This document shows, one piece after another, positions 31,521 through 40,237 of a stretch of DNA of 47,056 nucleotides. The stretch's first letter is position 1, and each line of letters opens with the position of its first letter. Origin of the DNA: Kribbella albertanoniae (GTDB lineage Bacteria > Actinomycetota > Actinomycetes > Propionibacteriales > Kribbellaceae); NCBI RefSeq assembly GCF_004348455.1, contig NZ_SMKA01000033.1:1-47056 (forward strand), read 5' to 3'. The notes beneath the pieces are model-generated. The model had not been told where the DNA came from, did no database searches, and saw nothing but the letters and a program-made list of their open reading frames with translations. The translations under genes and the position numbers were made by a program.

Positions 31521-34061
31521 TCAGGAGCCTGCAGCGGGCAGGCCGAGCGCGGTGCGCAGGCGGGCCGGGCTCATCGCGCCCGGCCGGTCTGCCTCCGGGA
31601 ACGACGCGAGCAGCTTGATCAGATCGTCACGACGCGTCGGATCCGCCGCGGCCTGCCGCGGTGTGAACCCGGACAGCGCCGGGATCGGTTCCGTCAGCCA
31701 CTTCTGTTCGTACTCGAGAACGAACTCCTCCAGTACGGCGGCAGTCTCCGGATCGACCGGACCACCGAGAGCCCCGCGGTCGCGGGTGGAGTCCGACGCG
31801 AGCGCGGCCATCTCGCGCATGTCCCGGGCCGGTCGACGGGACTCGCTGACCAGAACGACCGCGGGCATCAGATCGCGCAGCACTGCGACGACCCGCTCGA
31901 ACCGACGCTCGCTGTTCGCTTCGACCTGCAGGATGTCTCCGCTCAGCTGGAGAGTCGCGCTGATGCGTCGCAGATCGTCAGTCGTCACGTGCTCGAGCCA
32001 GGTCGGCTCCGGCGCGTCGGCGCGGTCGAACTGCTCGTCGAGGAGGTTGCTCAAGGCAACTGGGTCCTCGGTGCGAAGGGTGGCCTCGCAGAAGACGAGC
32101 GGATCGCCTTCGGTGTTCTGCAGGACGGCCGGCGCGAAACGGCGGGTGAGGTATTCGACCACCTCGGGAGGGGTTGGTTCGGAGTCGAGTAACGCGATCA
32201 GTTCGTCGCGCTGGTGTAGCGCGACGGGCGTGATTCCGCCGAAGATCTGCAGGGTGTCGCCGGCTGCGGCGACGCGGGCACAGATCAGATCGCCAGCGGT
32301 CAGGGCGGTGCTACCGGTGCGCTCGCGTACCTGCTGGATATCGCCGGTCCGCAGGTCGCGCAGAGTGAGATTCTCGCCGGGACTGACAGCTGTCACCTCG
32401 TGCACCGAGCGAGACGTCAGCAGCCACTGCTGCGCGAGCAGTTGCTCGTCGGCTGGCAGCAGCACACCGCGAGTACTGAGGAAGTCCTCGAGCAATCCGC
32501 CTTCGAACAGCAAGACATCAGTGATGAGCGGATCCGAGATCGCCGCCTCGATCTCGGCATCGGTCTCGGCGTACTCAGCACGCAGATCACCCAGATCGTC
32601 GTGCAGGATCTGGCGGGGTGGGTCGGCCAGGTACCGGTCCGCCTTCTCGTACAGCCAGCGTGCGCGCTCCGCGAGAGGGAAGTCCTTGTTGGTGAGGTGG
32701 CACTTCTTGTACTTCTGCCCCGATCCGCACCAGCACGGGTCGTTTCGCCCGAGGTCAGCGCGCGGCGCCGCGTCGTAGCGCTCGAAGATCTGCAGCATGG
32801 GGTCGTTGTCGGGCGCTTCCACGCGCCGGAGCAGCGACAGACCACGCGTGGTGTCGCCCCGGTCGAAGGCGTAACGGGCCAAGTCGTACACAGCCGGCGG
32901 CCAGTCCGGATCGAGTGACTCGGCGGCCAGCAGCGTCTGCTCGGCGGCTGTGATTTCGCCGAGCAACTCCTGGGTCTTGGCTCGCAGCCAGCGGAGGGCG
33001 GGGCGAGTGTTCCGCGGCATCAACGGTTCGAGTGCCTCGGCGAGCAGTCCGAGTGGAGCCGCCCGCTCGGCGTCGTAGCCAGTCGTTTGCTCAAGCAGCG
33101 CCACGGCGACCATCGGTTCGTCCAGAAGCGCGAGCAGCTCCTTGACTTCGCCGGTCAGTTCGTCGAGCGCCGTGGCGTCGTGCTGCTCGGCTACCTGCGT
33201 GTACAGACCGGCGGCCGCCAGCACGGCCAAGGCCTCTTCGTTGTCCAGCTCGAAACGATCCATCACGGTTTTCAGCCGGCTGTCCAGCTGCCACGCACCG
33301 AAGTCGAAGCCTTCCCGCGCCAGCCAGTCGACGCCCCGGGCCAGACCGTTCGCCGCGAACAACTCGTCCAGCGGCATCAGTGGCTCGCGGAAGAGCTCGG
33401 GATCCTCGGCGCACACAGTCCAGATCGCCGTATCGAGCTGCTCGGGCTCACGCCGATCCAGTACGGCGATCAGGGCCTCCGCGACCGCAGTTGCCGCCTT
33501 CGCGTCGGCCGGCGCATCCGGAACCTCGAGCGCGAGCCCGTCGCCGGTGATCCGCAGCGCGATCAGATCACCGGATCGAACCTTCCTGGCGCCCCAGTAC
33601 CCGAGGGGCAGTAGGACCACCTCGAAGTCGGTCACTTCTTCGAGCGGTACGTCGCGTTCGGCGAGCTTCTCGGGCTCGAACGGAACAATGATCAATTCGA
33701 TCGGTGTGCCGTCCAGCAGCTGAGTGTCTTCGGTTGCGAACAGCAGTGCCGCCGCGGTGAAGTCGGGCGTCAGGTAGAGGAGATCGTGGGCGGCCTCCAC
33801 CTCCGTCACCCGGCGAACGAACACCCGCCCGGCGAGCAGGCTCGGCAGCCAGGCCCACCGCTCGTCGCCGAGGAGCACCAACTGGGTGTCGGGCACCTCC
33901 TCGAGGGCTTCCTCCCAGGTGTCCACAGGCTCCGGACCGAGATCGACACCGCGACCTTGCAGTTCGGCGAAGAGCTCGTGGTCCGCCAGCGGTCCGCGCG
34001 CGGCAAGGATCTCCGCTGCAGAATCCAGTACTGCGTCGTACGACACGTCGAAATCGCCCAT
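31521..34061 (-). CDS. Large SEC-C zinc-motif protein
   Basis: An 846-residue cytoplasmic protein. One SEC-C motif is clear: C443-W-C445, eight residues, C454-H455 in GRNDPCWCGSGQKYKKCHL, which binds one zinc ion in the SecA C-terminus and in many other proteins. Residues 360-415 look TPR-like (AKTQELLGEITAAEQTLLAA). The rest is acidic, helical and without enzyme motifs. I take the ATG at 34061 (MGDFDVSYDAV) rather than an upstream start because it has a -10-like TAGAGT 8 nt before it. The function is not known. Confidence 0.75.
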   Translation of the reverse strand: MGDFDVSYDAVLDSAAEILAARGPLADHELFAELQGRGVDLGPEPVDTWEEALEEVPDTQLVLLGDERWAWLPSLLAGRVFVRRVTEVEAAHDLLYLTPDFTAAALLFATEDTQLLDGTPIELIIVPFEPEKLAERDVPLEEVTDFEVVLLPLGYWGARKVRSGDLIALRITGDGLALEVPDAPADAKAATAVAEALIAVLDRREPEQLDTAIWTVCAEDPELFREPLMPLDELFAANGLARGVDWLAREGFDFGAWQLDSRLKTVMDRFELDNEEALAVLAAAGLYTQVAEQHDATALDELTGEVKELLALLDEPMVAVALLEQTTGYDAERAAPLGLLAEALEPLMPRNTRPALRWLRAKTQELLGEITAAEQTLLAAESLDPDWPPAVYDLARYAFDRGDTTRGLSLLRRVEAPDNDPMLQIFERYDAAPRADLGRNDPCWCGSGQKYKKCHLTNKDFPLAERARWLYEKADRYLADPPRQILHDDLGDLRAEYAETDAEIEAAISDPLITDVLLFEGGLLEDFLSTRGVLLPADEQLLAQQWLLTSRSVHEVTAVSPGENLTLRDLRTGDIQQVRERTGSTALTAGDLICARVAAAGDTLQIFGGITPVALHQRDELIALLDSEPTPPEVVEYLTRRFAPAVLQNTEGDPLVFCEATLRTEDPVALSNLLDEQFDRADAPEPTWLEHVTTDDLRRISATLQLSGDILQVEANSERRFERVVAVLRDLMPAVVLVSESRRPARDMREMAALASDSTRDRGALGGPVDPETAAVLEEFVLEYEQKWLTEPIPALSGFTPRQAAADPTRRDDLIKLLASFPEADRPGAMSPARLRTALGLPAAGS

Positions 34062-34069
34062 GGCAGACC

Positions 34070-34075
34070 ACTCTA
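34070..34075 (-). promoter_or_regulatory. Leaderless-type -10 element for the SEC-C gene
   Basis: TAGAGT (read on the minus strand) lies 8 nt before the ATG at 34061, and no Shine-Dalgarno sequence is present. This is the usual spacing for leaderless transcripts in actinobacteria. Confidence 0.45.
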
Positions 34076-34125
34076 GGGGGCCGCGTCCTCGGCGGTGGAC
34101 CAGGTGTCTGGACGGCACCGCGACG

Positions 34126-34131
34126 TACTGT
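34126..34131 (+). promoter_or_regulatory. Leaderless-type -10 element for the aldo/keto reductase gene
   Basis: TACTGT lies 7 nt before the ATG at 34139 and there is no Shine-Dalgarno sequence, so the transcript probably begins at or next to the A of the ATG. Confidence 0.45.
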
Positions 34132-34138
34132 GGGTCGC

Positions 34139-34939
34139 ATGAACTTGAAGCTTTTGAATGGTGCTGAGATCCCCGCGGTGGGACTAGGTGTGTGGCAGGT
34201 CGAGGACGGTGCTCAGACTGAGCAGGCGGTGTCGGCGGCGCTGGAGGCCGGGTACCGGCTGATCGACACCGCGCAGGGGTACGGGAACGAGGTGAGTGTC
34301 GGGAAGGCGATCCGGGACAGCGGGATCCCCCGGGAGGAGATCTTCCTGACCACGAAGTTCGACCCGAATCGCGACGACTCGTTCACCGAAGCCCAGAAGA
34401 GCCTCGAGCGGCTCGGCACCGACTATGTGGACCTGTATCTCGTGCACTGGCCGCAAGGTGGTCCGACCCGGGCCTGGGCCGGGATGGAGAAGGCCAGTGC
34501 GGCCGGACTCGCGAAGGGCATCGGCGTCTCGAACTTCAGTGCCGCCGAGCTCGCCGAGCTCGCGAAGGTGAGCGAGGTCCCGGCCGCGGTGAACCAGGTC
34601 TACTTCAGCCCGTTCGCCTACCGCCGCGGCCTGCTGGACGCGAGCAACAAGGTCGGTCTGGTCACCCAGGCCTACAGCCCGCTGGGCACCGGCGACCACC
34701 TGACCGATCCGGTGGTCGGCCGGATCGCGGCGGAGCTGGGCCGGACTCCGGCCCAGGTCCTGATCCGCTGGGGCGTCCAGAAGGGCATGTCGGTCATCCC
34801 GAAGTCGACCCACCGCGAGCGCATCGAGCAGAACTTCGCAGTCTTCGACTTCGAGCTCGACGATGCGACCGTGGCAGCCCTCGATGGCCTCGACACCACC
34901 GGCGGCACCGCCGAGGCCCGCGAGGACAAGTGGTGGTGA
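34139..34939 (+). CDS. Aldo/keto reductase (AKR5-like)
   Basis: A 266-residue NADPH-dependent oxidoreductase reducing aldehydes or keto groups. The catalytic tetrad is complete: D43 and Y48 in LIDTAQGYGNE, K73 in FLTTKFD, H103 in LYLVHWPQG. The cofactor loop IPKSTHRERIEQNFAVFDFE is typical of the 2,5-diketogluconate-reductase group. The start is ATG 34139; a GTG nine bases upstream is less likely given the -10 position. It ends 1 bp from the convergent gene at 34941. Confidence 0.92.
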   Translation: MNLKLLNGAEIPAVGLGVWQVEDGAQTEQAVSAALEAGYRLIDTAQGYGNEVSVGKAIRDSGIPREEIFLTTKFDPNRDDSFTEAQKSLERLGTDYVDLYLVHWPQGGPTRAWAGMEKASAAGLAKGIGVSNFSAAELAELAKVSEVPAAVNQVYFSPFAYRRGLLDASNKVGLVTQAYSPLGTGDHLTDPVVGRIAAELGRTPAQVLIRWGVQKGMSVIPKSTHRERIEQNFAVFDFELDDATVAALDGLDTTGGTAEAREDKWW

Positions 34940-34940
34940 G

Positions 34941-35723
34941 CTAGGACGCCCACACGCAGGTCGCCGTACCGAAGCCGAGTGTCCGGCCGGTGTGCGGCGA
35001 CCTGACCGTCACCCAGACGGTGCGCTCCAGAGAGATGCCCGGCTGGAGTTCCGGCACGGTGTCGGTCCAGCCGAGGTCGCTGAAGCTGCCGTTGACCGCG
35101 GACTGGTAGTGGGTTGTCCGCAGGTAGCGCGCGGTGCCGAACACGGGCTCGCCGGTGCTGCTCTTGGCGACGCTGCCGTACTCGTACTTGAGCTCCATCG
35201 CCTGCTGCTGCGGTTCGTTGTACTGGACTCCTTCGGCCCGGGCCGTGACGGTCTTCGCGTCGCGGTCACAGGTCAACGTGACGGTCGTCCGGGTGTCGTA
35301 GGCGCAGGACGCGGACCGCTCGGCGAGGACATCGCCGGACAGGTTCTTGACGGTCGCGACGACCTTCTCGGTGTAGAAGAGGTTGCTGCTGATCGGGAAG
35401 CTGCGCTGGTAGCCCGCGACGGTCAGGTCGCCGTTCGCGTCCGACTTGCCGGCCACGGTGGTCGTCGTACCGAAGGCCGGGATCCTGGCCGAGGTCGTCG
35501 CCGTCGCGGAGTAGCCGGACTCGACCTTGAAGTCGACGGTGACCGGCCAGTTGGCCGCGACGCCGCCCACTCCGGTGATGCCGGTGCGGATCGCGTTCGT
35601 GGCCGGGTCACAGGTGATCCAGGCGTGGAACTTGGTTGTCGCGGCAGCGGCCGGAGCGGTGGCAAGCAGGGGTATGAGCAGGCCGGTGGCAGCCAGCACC
35701 GCCGCCAGGCGGAAGTTTTTCAC
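34941..35723 (-). CDS. Secreted protein of unknown function
   Basis: A 260-residue exported protein. The start chosen is GTG at 35723 with GGGAGGG 7 nt before it; the signal peptide is KNFRLAAVLAATGLLIPLLA, ending ATAPAAAATTKF. The mature part is rich in Thr, Val and Ala and looks all-beta, probably two Ig-like domains, each with a Cys pair (ITCDPATNAIR...SASCAYD and LTCDRDAKTVT...ATCVWAS). No enzyme motif is recognised. Confidence 0.75.
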   Translation of the reverse strand: MKNFRLAAVLAATGLLIPLLATAPAAAATTKFHAWITCDPATNAIRTGITGVGGVAANWPVTVDFKVESGYSATATTSARIPAFGTTTTVAGKSDANGDLTVAGYQRSFPISSNLFYTEKVVATVKNLSGDVLAERSASCAYDTRTTVTLTCDRDAKTVTARAEGVQYNEPQQQAMELKYEYGSVAKSSTGEPVFGTARYLRTTHYQSAVNGSFSDLGWTDTVPELQPGISLERTVWVTVRSPHTGRTLGFGTATCVWAS

Positions 35724-35741
35724 GAGGGTCCCTCCCAGGGA

Positions 35742-35764
35742 TCGAATCAAGGTTGATGATTCGA
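35742..35764. promoter_or_regulatory. Inverted repeat upstream of the secreted-protein gene
   Basis: TCGAATCA (35742-35749) and TGATTCGA (35757-35764) are perfect 8-bp arms around 7 bp. They lie 19-41 bp upstream of the GTG at 35723, a good place for an operator. The binding protein is unknown. Confidence 0.5.
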
Positions 35765-35795
35765 CCACGCGGCGAGGTCACCCACTAGACCAGAA

Positions 35796-38420
35796 CTAGC
35801 GCAGGGTGTCTCGCAGTTGGCGGCGGGAGGTGATGCCGAGTTTTGCGAAGGTCTTCCGGAGGTGCCACTCGACGGTTCGCGGGCTGAGGAACAGTTGCGC
35901 GGCGATCTCGGGGTTGGTCAGGCCGTCGCGGGCCAGCCCGGCGATCTGCGCCTCCTGCGTGGTCAGGTCGTTCACCGTCTCGACCGAGCGCTTCCGGACC
36001 GTCTCCCCGGTTGCGAGCAGCTCGTGCCGCGCCCGCTCCGCGAAGGCGCCGAGCCCCAGCGCGGTCAGGGCGTCGTACGCCGTCCGCAGCTCGCCGCGGG
36101 CGTCGGCGCGACGACCCTCGCGACGCAACCATTCGCCGTACAGGAGTCTGCTGCGCGCGGCCTCACCCTGCAGGCTGGTCCGGTCGAGGCACTCGATCGA
36201 AACCCGGTACGCCGCTTCGTCCGCGTCCCGGAGAGCCCGCACCCGGGCCTCGATCCCACGACTCCAGTCAGTCGGTACGGCGGTCGCCCGCTCGCTCAGC
36301 CAGGTGAGGGTGGACTCGACCAGCTTGCTGTCGCCGGTCCGGGATGCGGCTTCACCCAGCTCGCCCGCGATCAGAGCGCCGTACCCGATGATGTCCTGCT
36401 CGAAGATCCACTGTGCTGCGTCCCGGGCGAGGTCGTAGCGACCGAGCCCGTTGTTCAGCACGGCCTGGGCATACCGGACGAGGACACCTGCTCCGGTGCC
36501 GGTCACCTCGGTGCCGCGGAAGGCGGTGACCAGCAGGCCGCCGTACTCGACCGATTGGTTGCCGGTGGCCACCGCGATCCGGCGTTGTTCGTCGACCATC
36601 CGGGCCGCCTCGTCGAGTTCACCCGACAGGCAACGCAGAGCCGCGCCGAAGTCCAGCGCGAACTGCAGGCGCAGCAAGGCGCCGGTCTGCCGGGCGAGCC
36701 GTTCCTGGCGGGCGACCAGCCTGCGGGCGCTCTCGAGGTCCCACAGGTCGATCGCGATGATGCCGCTGGCCAGGTGCCCGGTCGGCTGGTCGGTGTGATC
36801 CCGCAGCTCGGTCGCGATCGCCTTGGCCAGCCCCGGCGCTGCCGCGACATAGCCACGGGTGAACCGCGCGGCGAGCGCGTGCAGGAGCTCCGGGGCACCC
36901 GAGCCGATCGGTGACGGTACGGCGTTGGCCGCCTCCGCGACGATTCCGGTCGAATCGCGTCCGGCCGCCCAGATGGCTGCGGTCAGGGCGGCGAGCTGGG
37001 TGCTCTGGGCGAGGTCGGGTTTGAGCGGTTCGAGCTGCCCCGCGGCGTCGAGGAGGGTGGCGGCCGCCTCGCGGTTACGGCCTTGATCGAACTGGATCTG
37101 ACCGCGCAACCGCTGAGCCAGCGCCGATCGGAGCTCGTCCGGCGGACCGTTCTGCAACTGGTCGAGAAGACCGAGCGCGGTGTCGAGCGCGCCACCCGCA
37201 GACCGCGCGGTCGCGGCGGCGAGTAGGCGCTCGGCCCGCAGATCGGGATCGAGGGTCAGCTCGACCGCTCGCTCGAGGAACGCGCCGGCGGCGAAATGCC
37301 CGCCGCGCTCCCGGACGCCGGCCGCGGACCGTTCGAGTTCGGAGGCGACCTCCTCGTCGGGGAGCGGAGCTGCCTGCGCGCGATGCCAGGCGCGACGGGC
37401 CGGGTCGAGATCCGGATCGGTCACCTCGGCCAGCGCCAGATGAGCGGCCTGCAGATCGGATGCGGCCGCAGTCCGGTACGCCGTCGATCGGACCAGCGGA
37501 TGCCGGAATCGGATGTGGGTGCCGAAGGTGATCAGCCCCGACTCGAGTGCGGCCGTGGCTGCGTCGGCGCCGAGCCCCAGTCGCTCGGCGGCGCGCCAGA
37601 GCAGGGTCGGATCGCCGAGCGGCTCGGCCGCGGCCAAGGTCAGGAGCTGCCGGGCAGCGGTCGGCAACGCGTCCAGCCGCTGTTCGAAGCTCTCCTCGAT
37701 CAGCGCGGTCCGGCCGGATCCATTGGGCCGCCCGGTCTCGGTGTGGGGGAGCTCCAGCAGCGCGAGCGGATTGCCCTGCGCCTCGGCGACGATCCGGTCC
37801 TTGACCCGCGAATCCATCAGCCCGGGGACGGTCGTCTCCAGCAGGGTCTGGGCGTCGGCGCGATCCAGGCCGCCGATCTCCAGCTCAGGCAGTCCGGTGA
37901 ACCCGTGATCGAAGCCGTTGCGGACGGCAATGACCATGACGACAGACTCGGCGTTCAGGCGGCGGGCCACGAAGGCGAGGATGCGTTCGGACATCTTGTC
38001 GAGCCACTGCGCGTCGTCGATCACGCAGACGAGCGGCTGGTCGGCGGCCGCGTCGGCGAAGAGGTTCAGGACCGCCAGCCCGATCAGGAACTTGTCCGGC
38101 GTCGGCCCGCTGACCAGGCCGAACGCCGTACCGAGGGCTTCGGCCAGCGGAGCCGGCAGTCGGTCGCGGTGTTCCAGGAAGGGCTGGCAGAGCGGATACA
38201 GACCGGCGTACGCGAGCTCCATCTCGGCCTCGACCCCGGCCGTCCGGGTGAACGCGCAACCGCTGGTGCGCGCCTCCATTGCCTCCAGCAACGCCGTCTT
38301 GCCGACGCCGGGCTCACCCCGCAGTACGAGGACCGCGCTGCGGCCGCTGCGGGCTGCCTCGACCAAGCGGTCCAGCTCAGCGCTCTCCGGACCGCGTCCT
38401 ACGAGCTCTGCACTGACCAC
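35796..38420 (-). CDS. LAL-type LuxR-family transcriptional regulator
   Basis: An 874-residue ATP-binding regulator. The N-terminal AAA/NACHT-like ATPase has Walker A in LRGEPGVGKTALLEAMEA and Walker B in LVCVIDDAQWLD. A long helical TPR-like middle follows. The C-terminal LuxR helix-turn-helix reads LTTQEAQIAGLARDGLTNPE then IAAQLFLSPRTVEWHLRKTF. Starting with GTG at 38420, it appears leaderless. LAL proteins usually activate catabolic or antibiotic genes in response to a bound sugar or other ligand. No target is evident; the two-component system upstream on the same strand ends only 30 bp away. Confidence 0.92.
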   Translation of the reverse strand: MVSAELVGRGPESAELDRLVEAARSGRSAVLVLRGEPGVGKTALLEAMEARTSGCAFTRTAGVEAEMELAYAGLYPLCQPFLEHRDRLPAPLAEALGTAFGLVSGPTPDKFLIGLAVLNLFADAAADQPLVCVIDDAQWLDKMSERILAFVARRLNAESVVMVIAVRNGFDHGFTGLPELEIGGLDRADAQTLLETTVPGLMDSRVKDRIVAEAQGNPLALLELPHTETGRPNGSGRTALIEESFEQRLDALPTAARQLLTLAAAEPLGDPTLLWRAAERLGLGADAATAALESGLITFGTHIRFRHPLVRSTAYRTAAASDLQAAHLALAEVTDPDLDPARRAWHRAQAAPLPDEEVASELERSAAGVRERGGHFAAGAFLERAVELTLDPDLRAERLLAAATARSAGGALDTALGLLDQLQNGPPDELRSALAQRLRGQIQFDQGRNREAAATLLDAAGQLEPLKPDLAQSTQLAALTAAIWAAGRDSTGIVAEAANAVPSPIGSGAPELLHALAARFTRGYVAAAPGLAKAIATELRDHTDQPTGHLASGIIAIDLWDLESARRLVARQERLARQTGALLRLQFALDFGAALRCLSGELDEAARMVDEQRRIAVATGNQSVEYGGLLVTAFRGTEVTGTGAGVLVRYAQAVLNNGLGRYDLARDAAQWIFEQDIIGYGALIAGELGEAASRTGDSKLVESTLTWLSERATAVPTDWSRGIEARVRALRDADEAAYRVSIECLDRTSLQGEAARSRLLYGEWLRREGRRADARGELRTAYDALTALGLGAFAERARHELLATGETVRKRSVETVNDLTTQEAQIAGLARDGLTNPEIAAQLFLSPRTVEWHLRKTFAKLGITSRRQLRDTLR

Positions 38421-38426
38421 CTGGGC

Positions 38427-38432
38427 ATCGTA
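38427..38432 (-). promoter_or_regulatory. Leaderless-type -10 element for the LAL regulator
   Basis: TACGAT on the minus strand is 6 nt before the GTG at 38420, with no Shine-Dalgarno sequence between. The spacing fits a leaderless transcript. Confidence 0.45.
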
Positions 38433-38450
38433 CTGACCGATTGTGAAGAT

Positions 38451-39098
38451 CTAACGGACCAGCCCCGATTCCCAGGCCCAGACGGCGACCTCGGTCCGGT
38501 TGCGGGCAGTGATCTTCCGCTGGATTGCGGTCAAGTGCGACTTCACCGTCGATAGCGAGATCATCAGCTCCTTGCTGATCTCGGCGTTCGTCCGGCCGCG
38601 GGCCACGGCCATCGTGACGTCGAGTTCGCGCTGGGTCAGCGCCGGTACGGCGGTTCGCGCCTTCCCGCTCGGTCCGCTGAACTGGGCCAGCAGTCGGGTG
38701 GTGATCGACGGGGACACCAGCGACTCGCCGTTCGCCGCCGCGTGCACGGCCTCGACCAGCAGCCGCGGACCGGCGTCCTTCAGCAGGAACCCACAGGCAC
38801 CGGCCCGGAGAGCCTCGTGCACCAGCTCGTCCAGATCGAACGTCGTCACGACCAGCACCCGCAGCGGGTCGGCGACTTCCGGACCGGCCAGGATCCGGGT
38901 CGCGGCCAGGCCGTCGACGAGCGGCATCCGGATGTCCATCAGCGTCACGTCCGGCCGCAGCTCCTGGGCAAGGGCAACGGCCTGCTTGCCGTCCGCCGCC
39001 TCACCGACCACCTCGACCCCGGGTTCACGCTCCAGGATCAGCCGGAACCCGGTCCGCACCAGAGCCTGGTCATCAGCCAGCAGCACGCGCAATGTCAC
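38451..39098 (-). CDS. NarL/FixJ-family response regulator
   Basis: A 215-residue regulator. The receiver domain has the acidic pair D9-D10 (LRVLLADDQALVRTGFRLIL) and the phosphorylation Asp D55 (DVTLMDIRMP). The LuxR-type DNA-binding domain ends the protein (LTQRELDVTMAVARGRTNAE, ISKELMISLSTVKSHLTAIQ). The GTG start at 39098 overlaps the histidine kinase stop (GTGA) and is preceded by GAAGGAGAG. Its cognate kinase is the adjacent gene. Confidence 0.92.
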   Translation of the reverse strand: MTLRVLLADDQALVRTGFRLILEREPGVEVVGEAADGKQAVALAQELRPDVTLMDIRMPLVDGLAATRILAGPEVADPLRVLVVTTFDLDELVHEALRAGACGFLLKDAGPRLLVEAVHAAANGESLVSPSITTRLLAQFSGPSGKARTAVPALTQRELDVTMAVARGRTNAEISKELMISLSTVKSHLTAIQRKITARNRTEVAVWAWESGLVR

Positions 39099-40237
39099 GA
39101 ACTCTCCTTCGGCAGGGGAAGCTCGGCGAGCACCCGCCAACCACGCTCGCCGTACGGTCCGGCGGTCAGTCTCCCGCCTAACGCCTCGATCCGCTCGCGC
39201 ATTCCGATCAGTCCGTAACCGCCTGCCTGAGGGAGTCGATTCTGCCGCCGGGCGCGGGCGACCCCGTCGTTGCCGATCGCGACCCGCAGTTGGTTGTCCT
39301 CGACAACGACTGCGACCATCACGTGCCGAGCCTCGGGTGCATGTTTGGTGACATTGGTCAACGACTCCAGGACGACGCGGTGGACCGTCGAGACAGTTGC
39401 CGGAGGCACGGCCAGCTCGGCGAGGCCGGGAGCCAGCTCGAGTACGACCTGATCTTTGCCATCGACAACGGACTCGATCGCCTCCACCAGACCGCCGGTC
39501 GTGATCTGCGCGGCATCCTCCGGACTACGCAGTACGCCGACCAATCGTCGTACCGCTGCCAGCGCTTCGGAACCGGCCTGCTCGATCTCGCCGAGCATCT
39601 CGTGTTCGGTGCTGTCGGCAAGCACCACCTGCGCTGCCTGGGCGCGGACGACCACACCGGTGATGTGATGCGCCACGAGGTCGTGCAGCTCGCGGGCCAG
39701 GGCGAGCCGCTCGCGGTTCCGGGCGGCGGCCAGGGCGGCCTCGCGGCGGGTGACGCTGTCGCGCAGCATCAACCCGACTGCCAGCGCGATACCCCACAGG
39801 ATCGCCCAGAAGATAGCGACAGTGAGCCTCGGCTGGTCGTCGCCGTACCGCAGCAGGGGCCCGACGACCATCGCCAGCCCACCGAGTACGGCGAGCGCGC
39901 CCGCCCGAAGGGAGGCGAGCCGATGGCAGCACGCCCCGATCAGGAGCGCCAGCCCCGTCACCTCGCAGTCGCCGGCCAGCGGCGCGGCCGGCGTACCGAG
40001 CACGCCGATTCCGCTGCACAGCAACGAGATGGCGATCGCGGCCGCCGCGAACTGCCCGATCCGCTCGGGGTAGCGACGGCGCAGCAGCGCGAGCGCGCTG
40101 ATCACCGCGCCCGACGAGTAGTAGAGAATCTCGCCGGGCTGGGTCTCGTCCAGGATGATCCGCCGGACCGCTTCGTCGAGGTTCAGGCCGACGACGAGTG
40201 CGATCTCGGCGATCATCAGGGCTCGGGAGCGTGTCAC
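39095..40237 (-). CDS. Membrane sensor histidine kinase (HisKA_3 family)
   Basis: A 380-residue kinase starting with GTG at 40237, overlapping the stop of the peptidase gene (GTGA). Four to five hydrophobic segments in residues 8-160 form the input domain; there is little extracellular sequence. The phosphoacceptor is H185 in LALARELHDLVAHHITGVVV. The ATPase domain ends with GGYGLIGMRERIEALGGRLT. It phosphorylates the downstream NarL-type regulator. Coupling to an exported peptidase suggests that a cell-envelope or peptide signal is sensed, which is inference. Confidence 0.9.
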   Translation of the reverse strand: MTRSRALMIAEIALVVGLNLDEAVRRIILDETQPGEILYYSSGAVISALALLRRRYPERIGQFAAAAIAISLLCSGIGVLGTPAAPLAGDCEVTGLALLIGACCHRLASLRAGALAVLGGLAMVVGPLLRYGDDQPRLTVAIFWAILWGIALAVGLMLRDSVTRREAALAAARNRERLALARELHDLVAHHITGVVVRAQAAQVVLADSTEHEMLGEIEQAGSEALAAVRRLVGVLRSPEDAAQITTGGLVEAIESVVDGKDQVVLELAPGLAELAVPPATVSTVHRVVLESLTNVTKHAPEARHVMVAVVVEDNQLRVAIGNDGVARARRQNRLPQAGGYGLIGMRERIEALGGRLTAGPYGERGWRVLAELPLPKESS

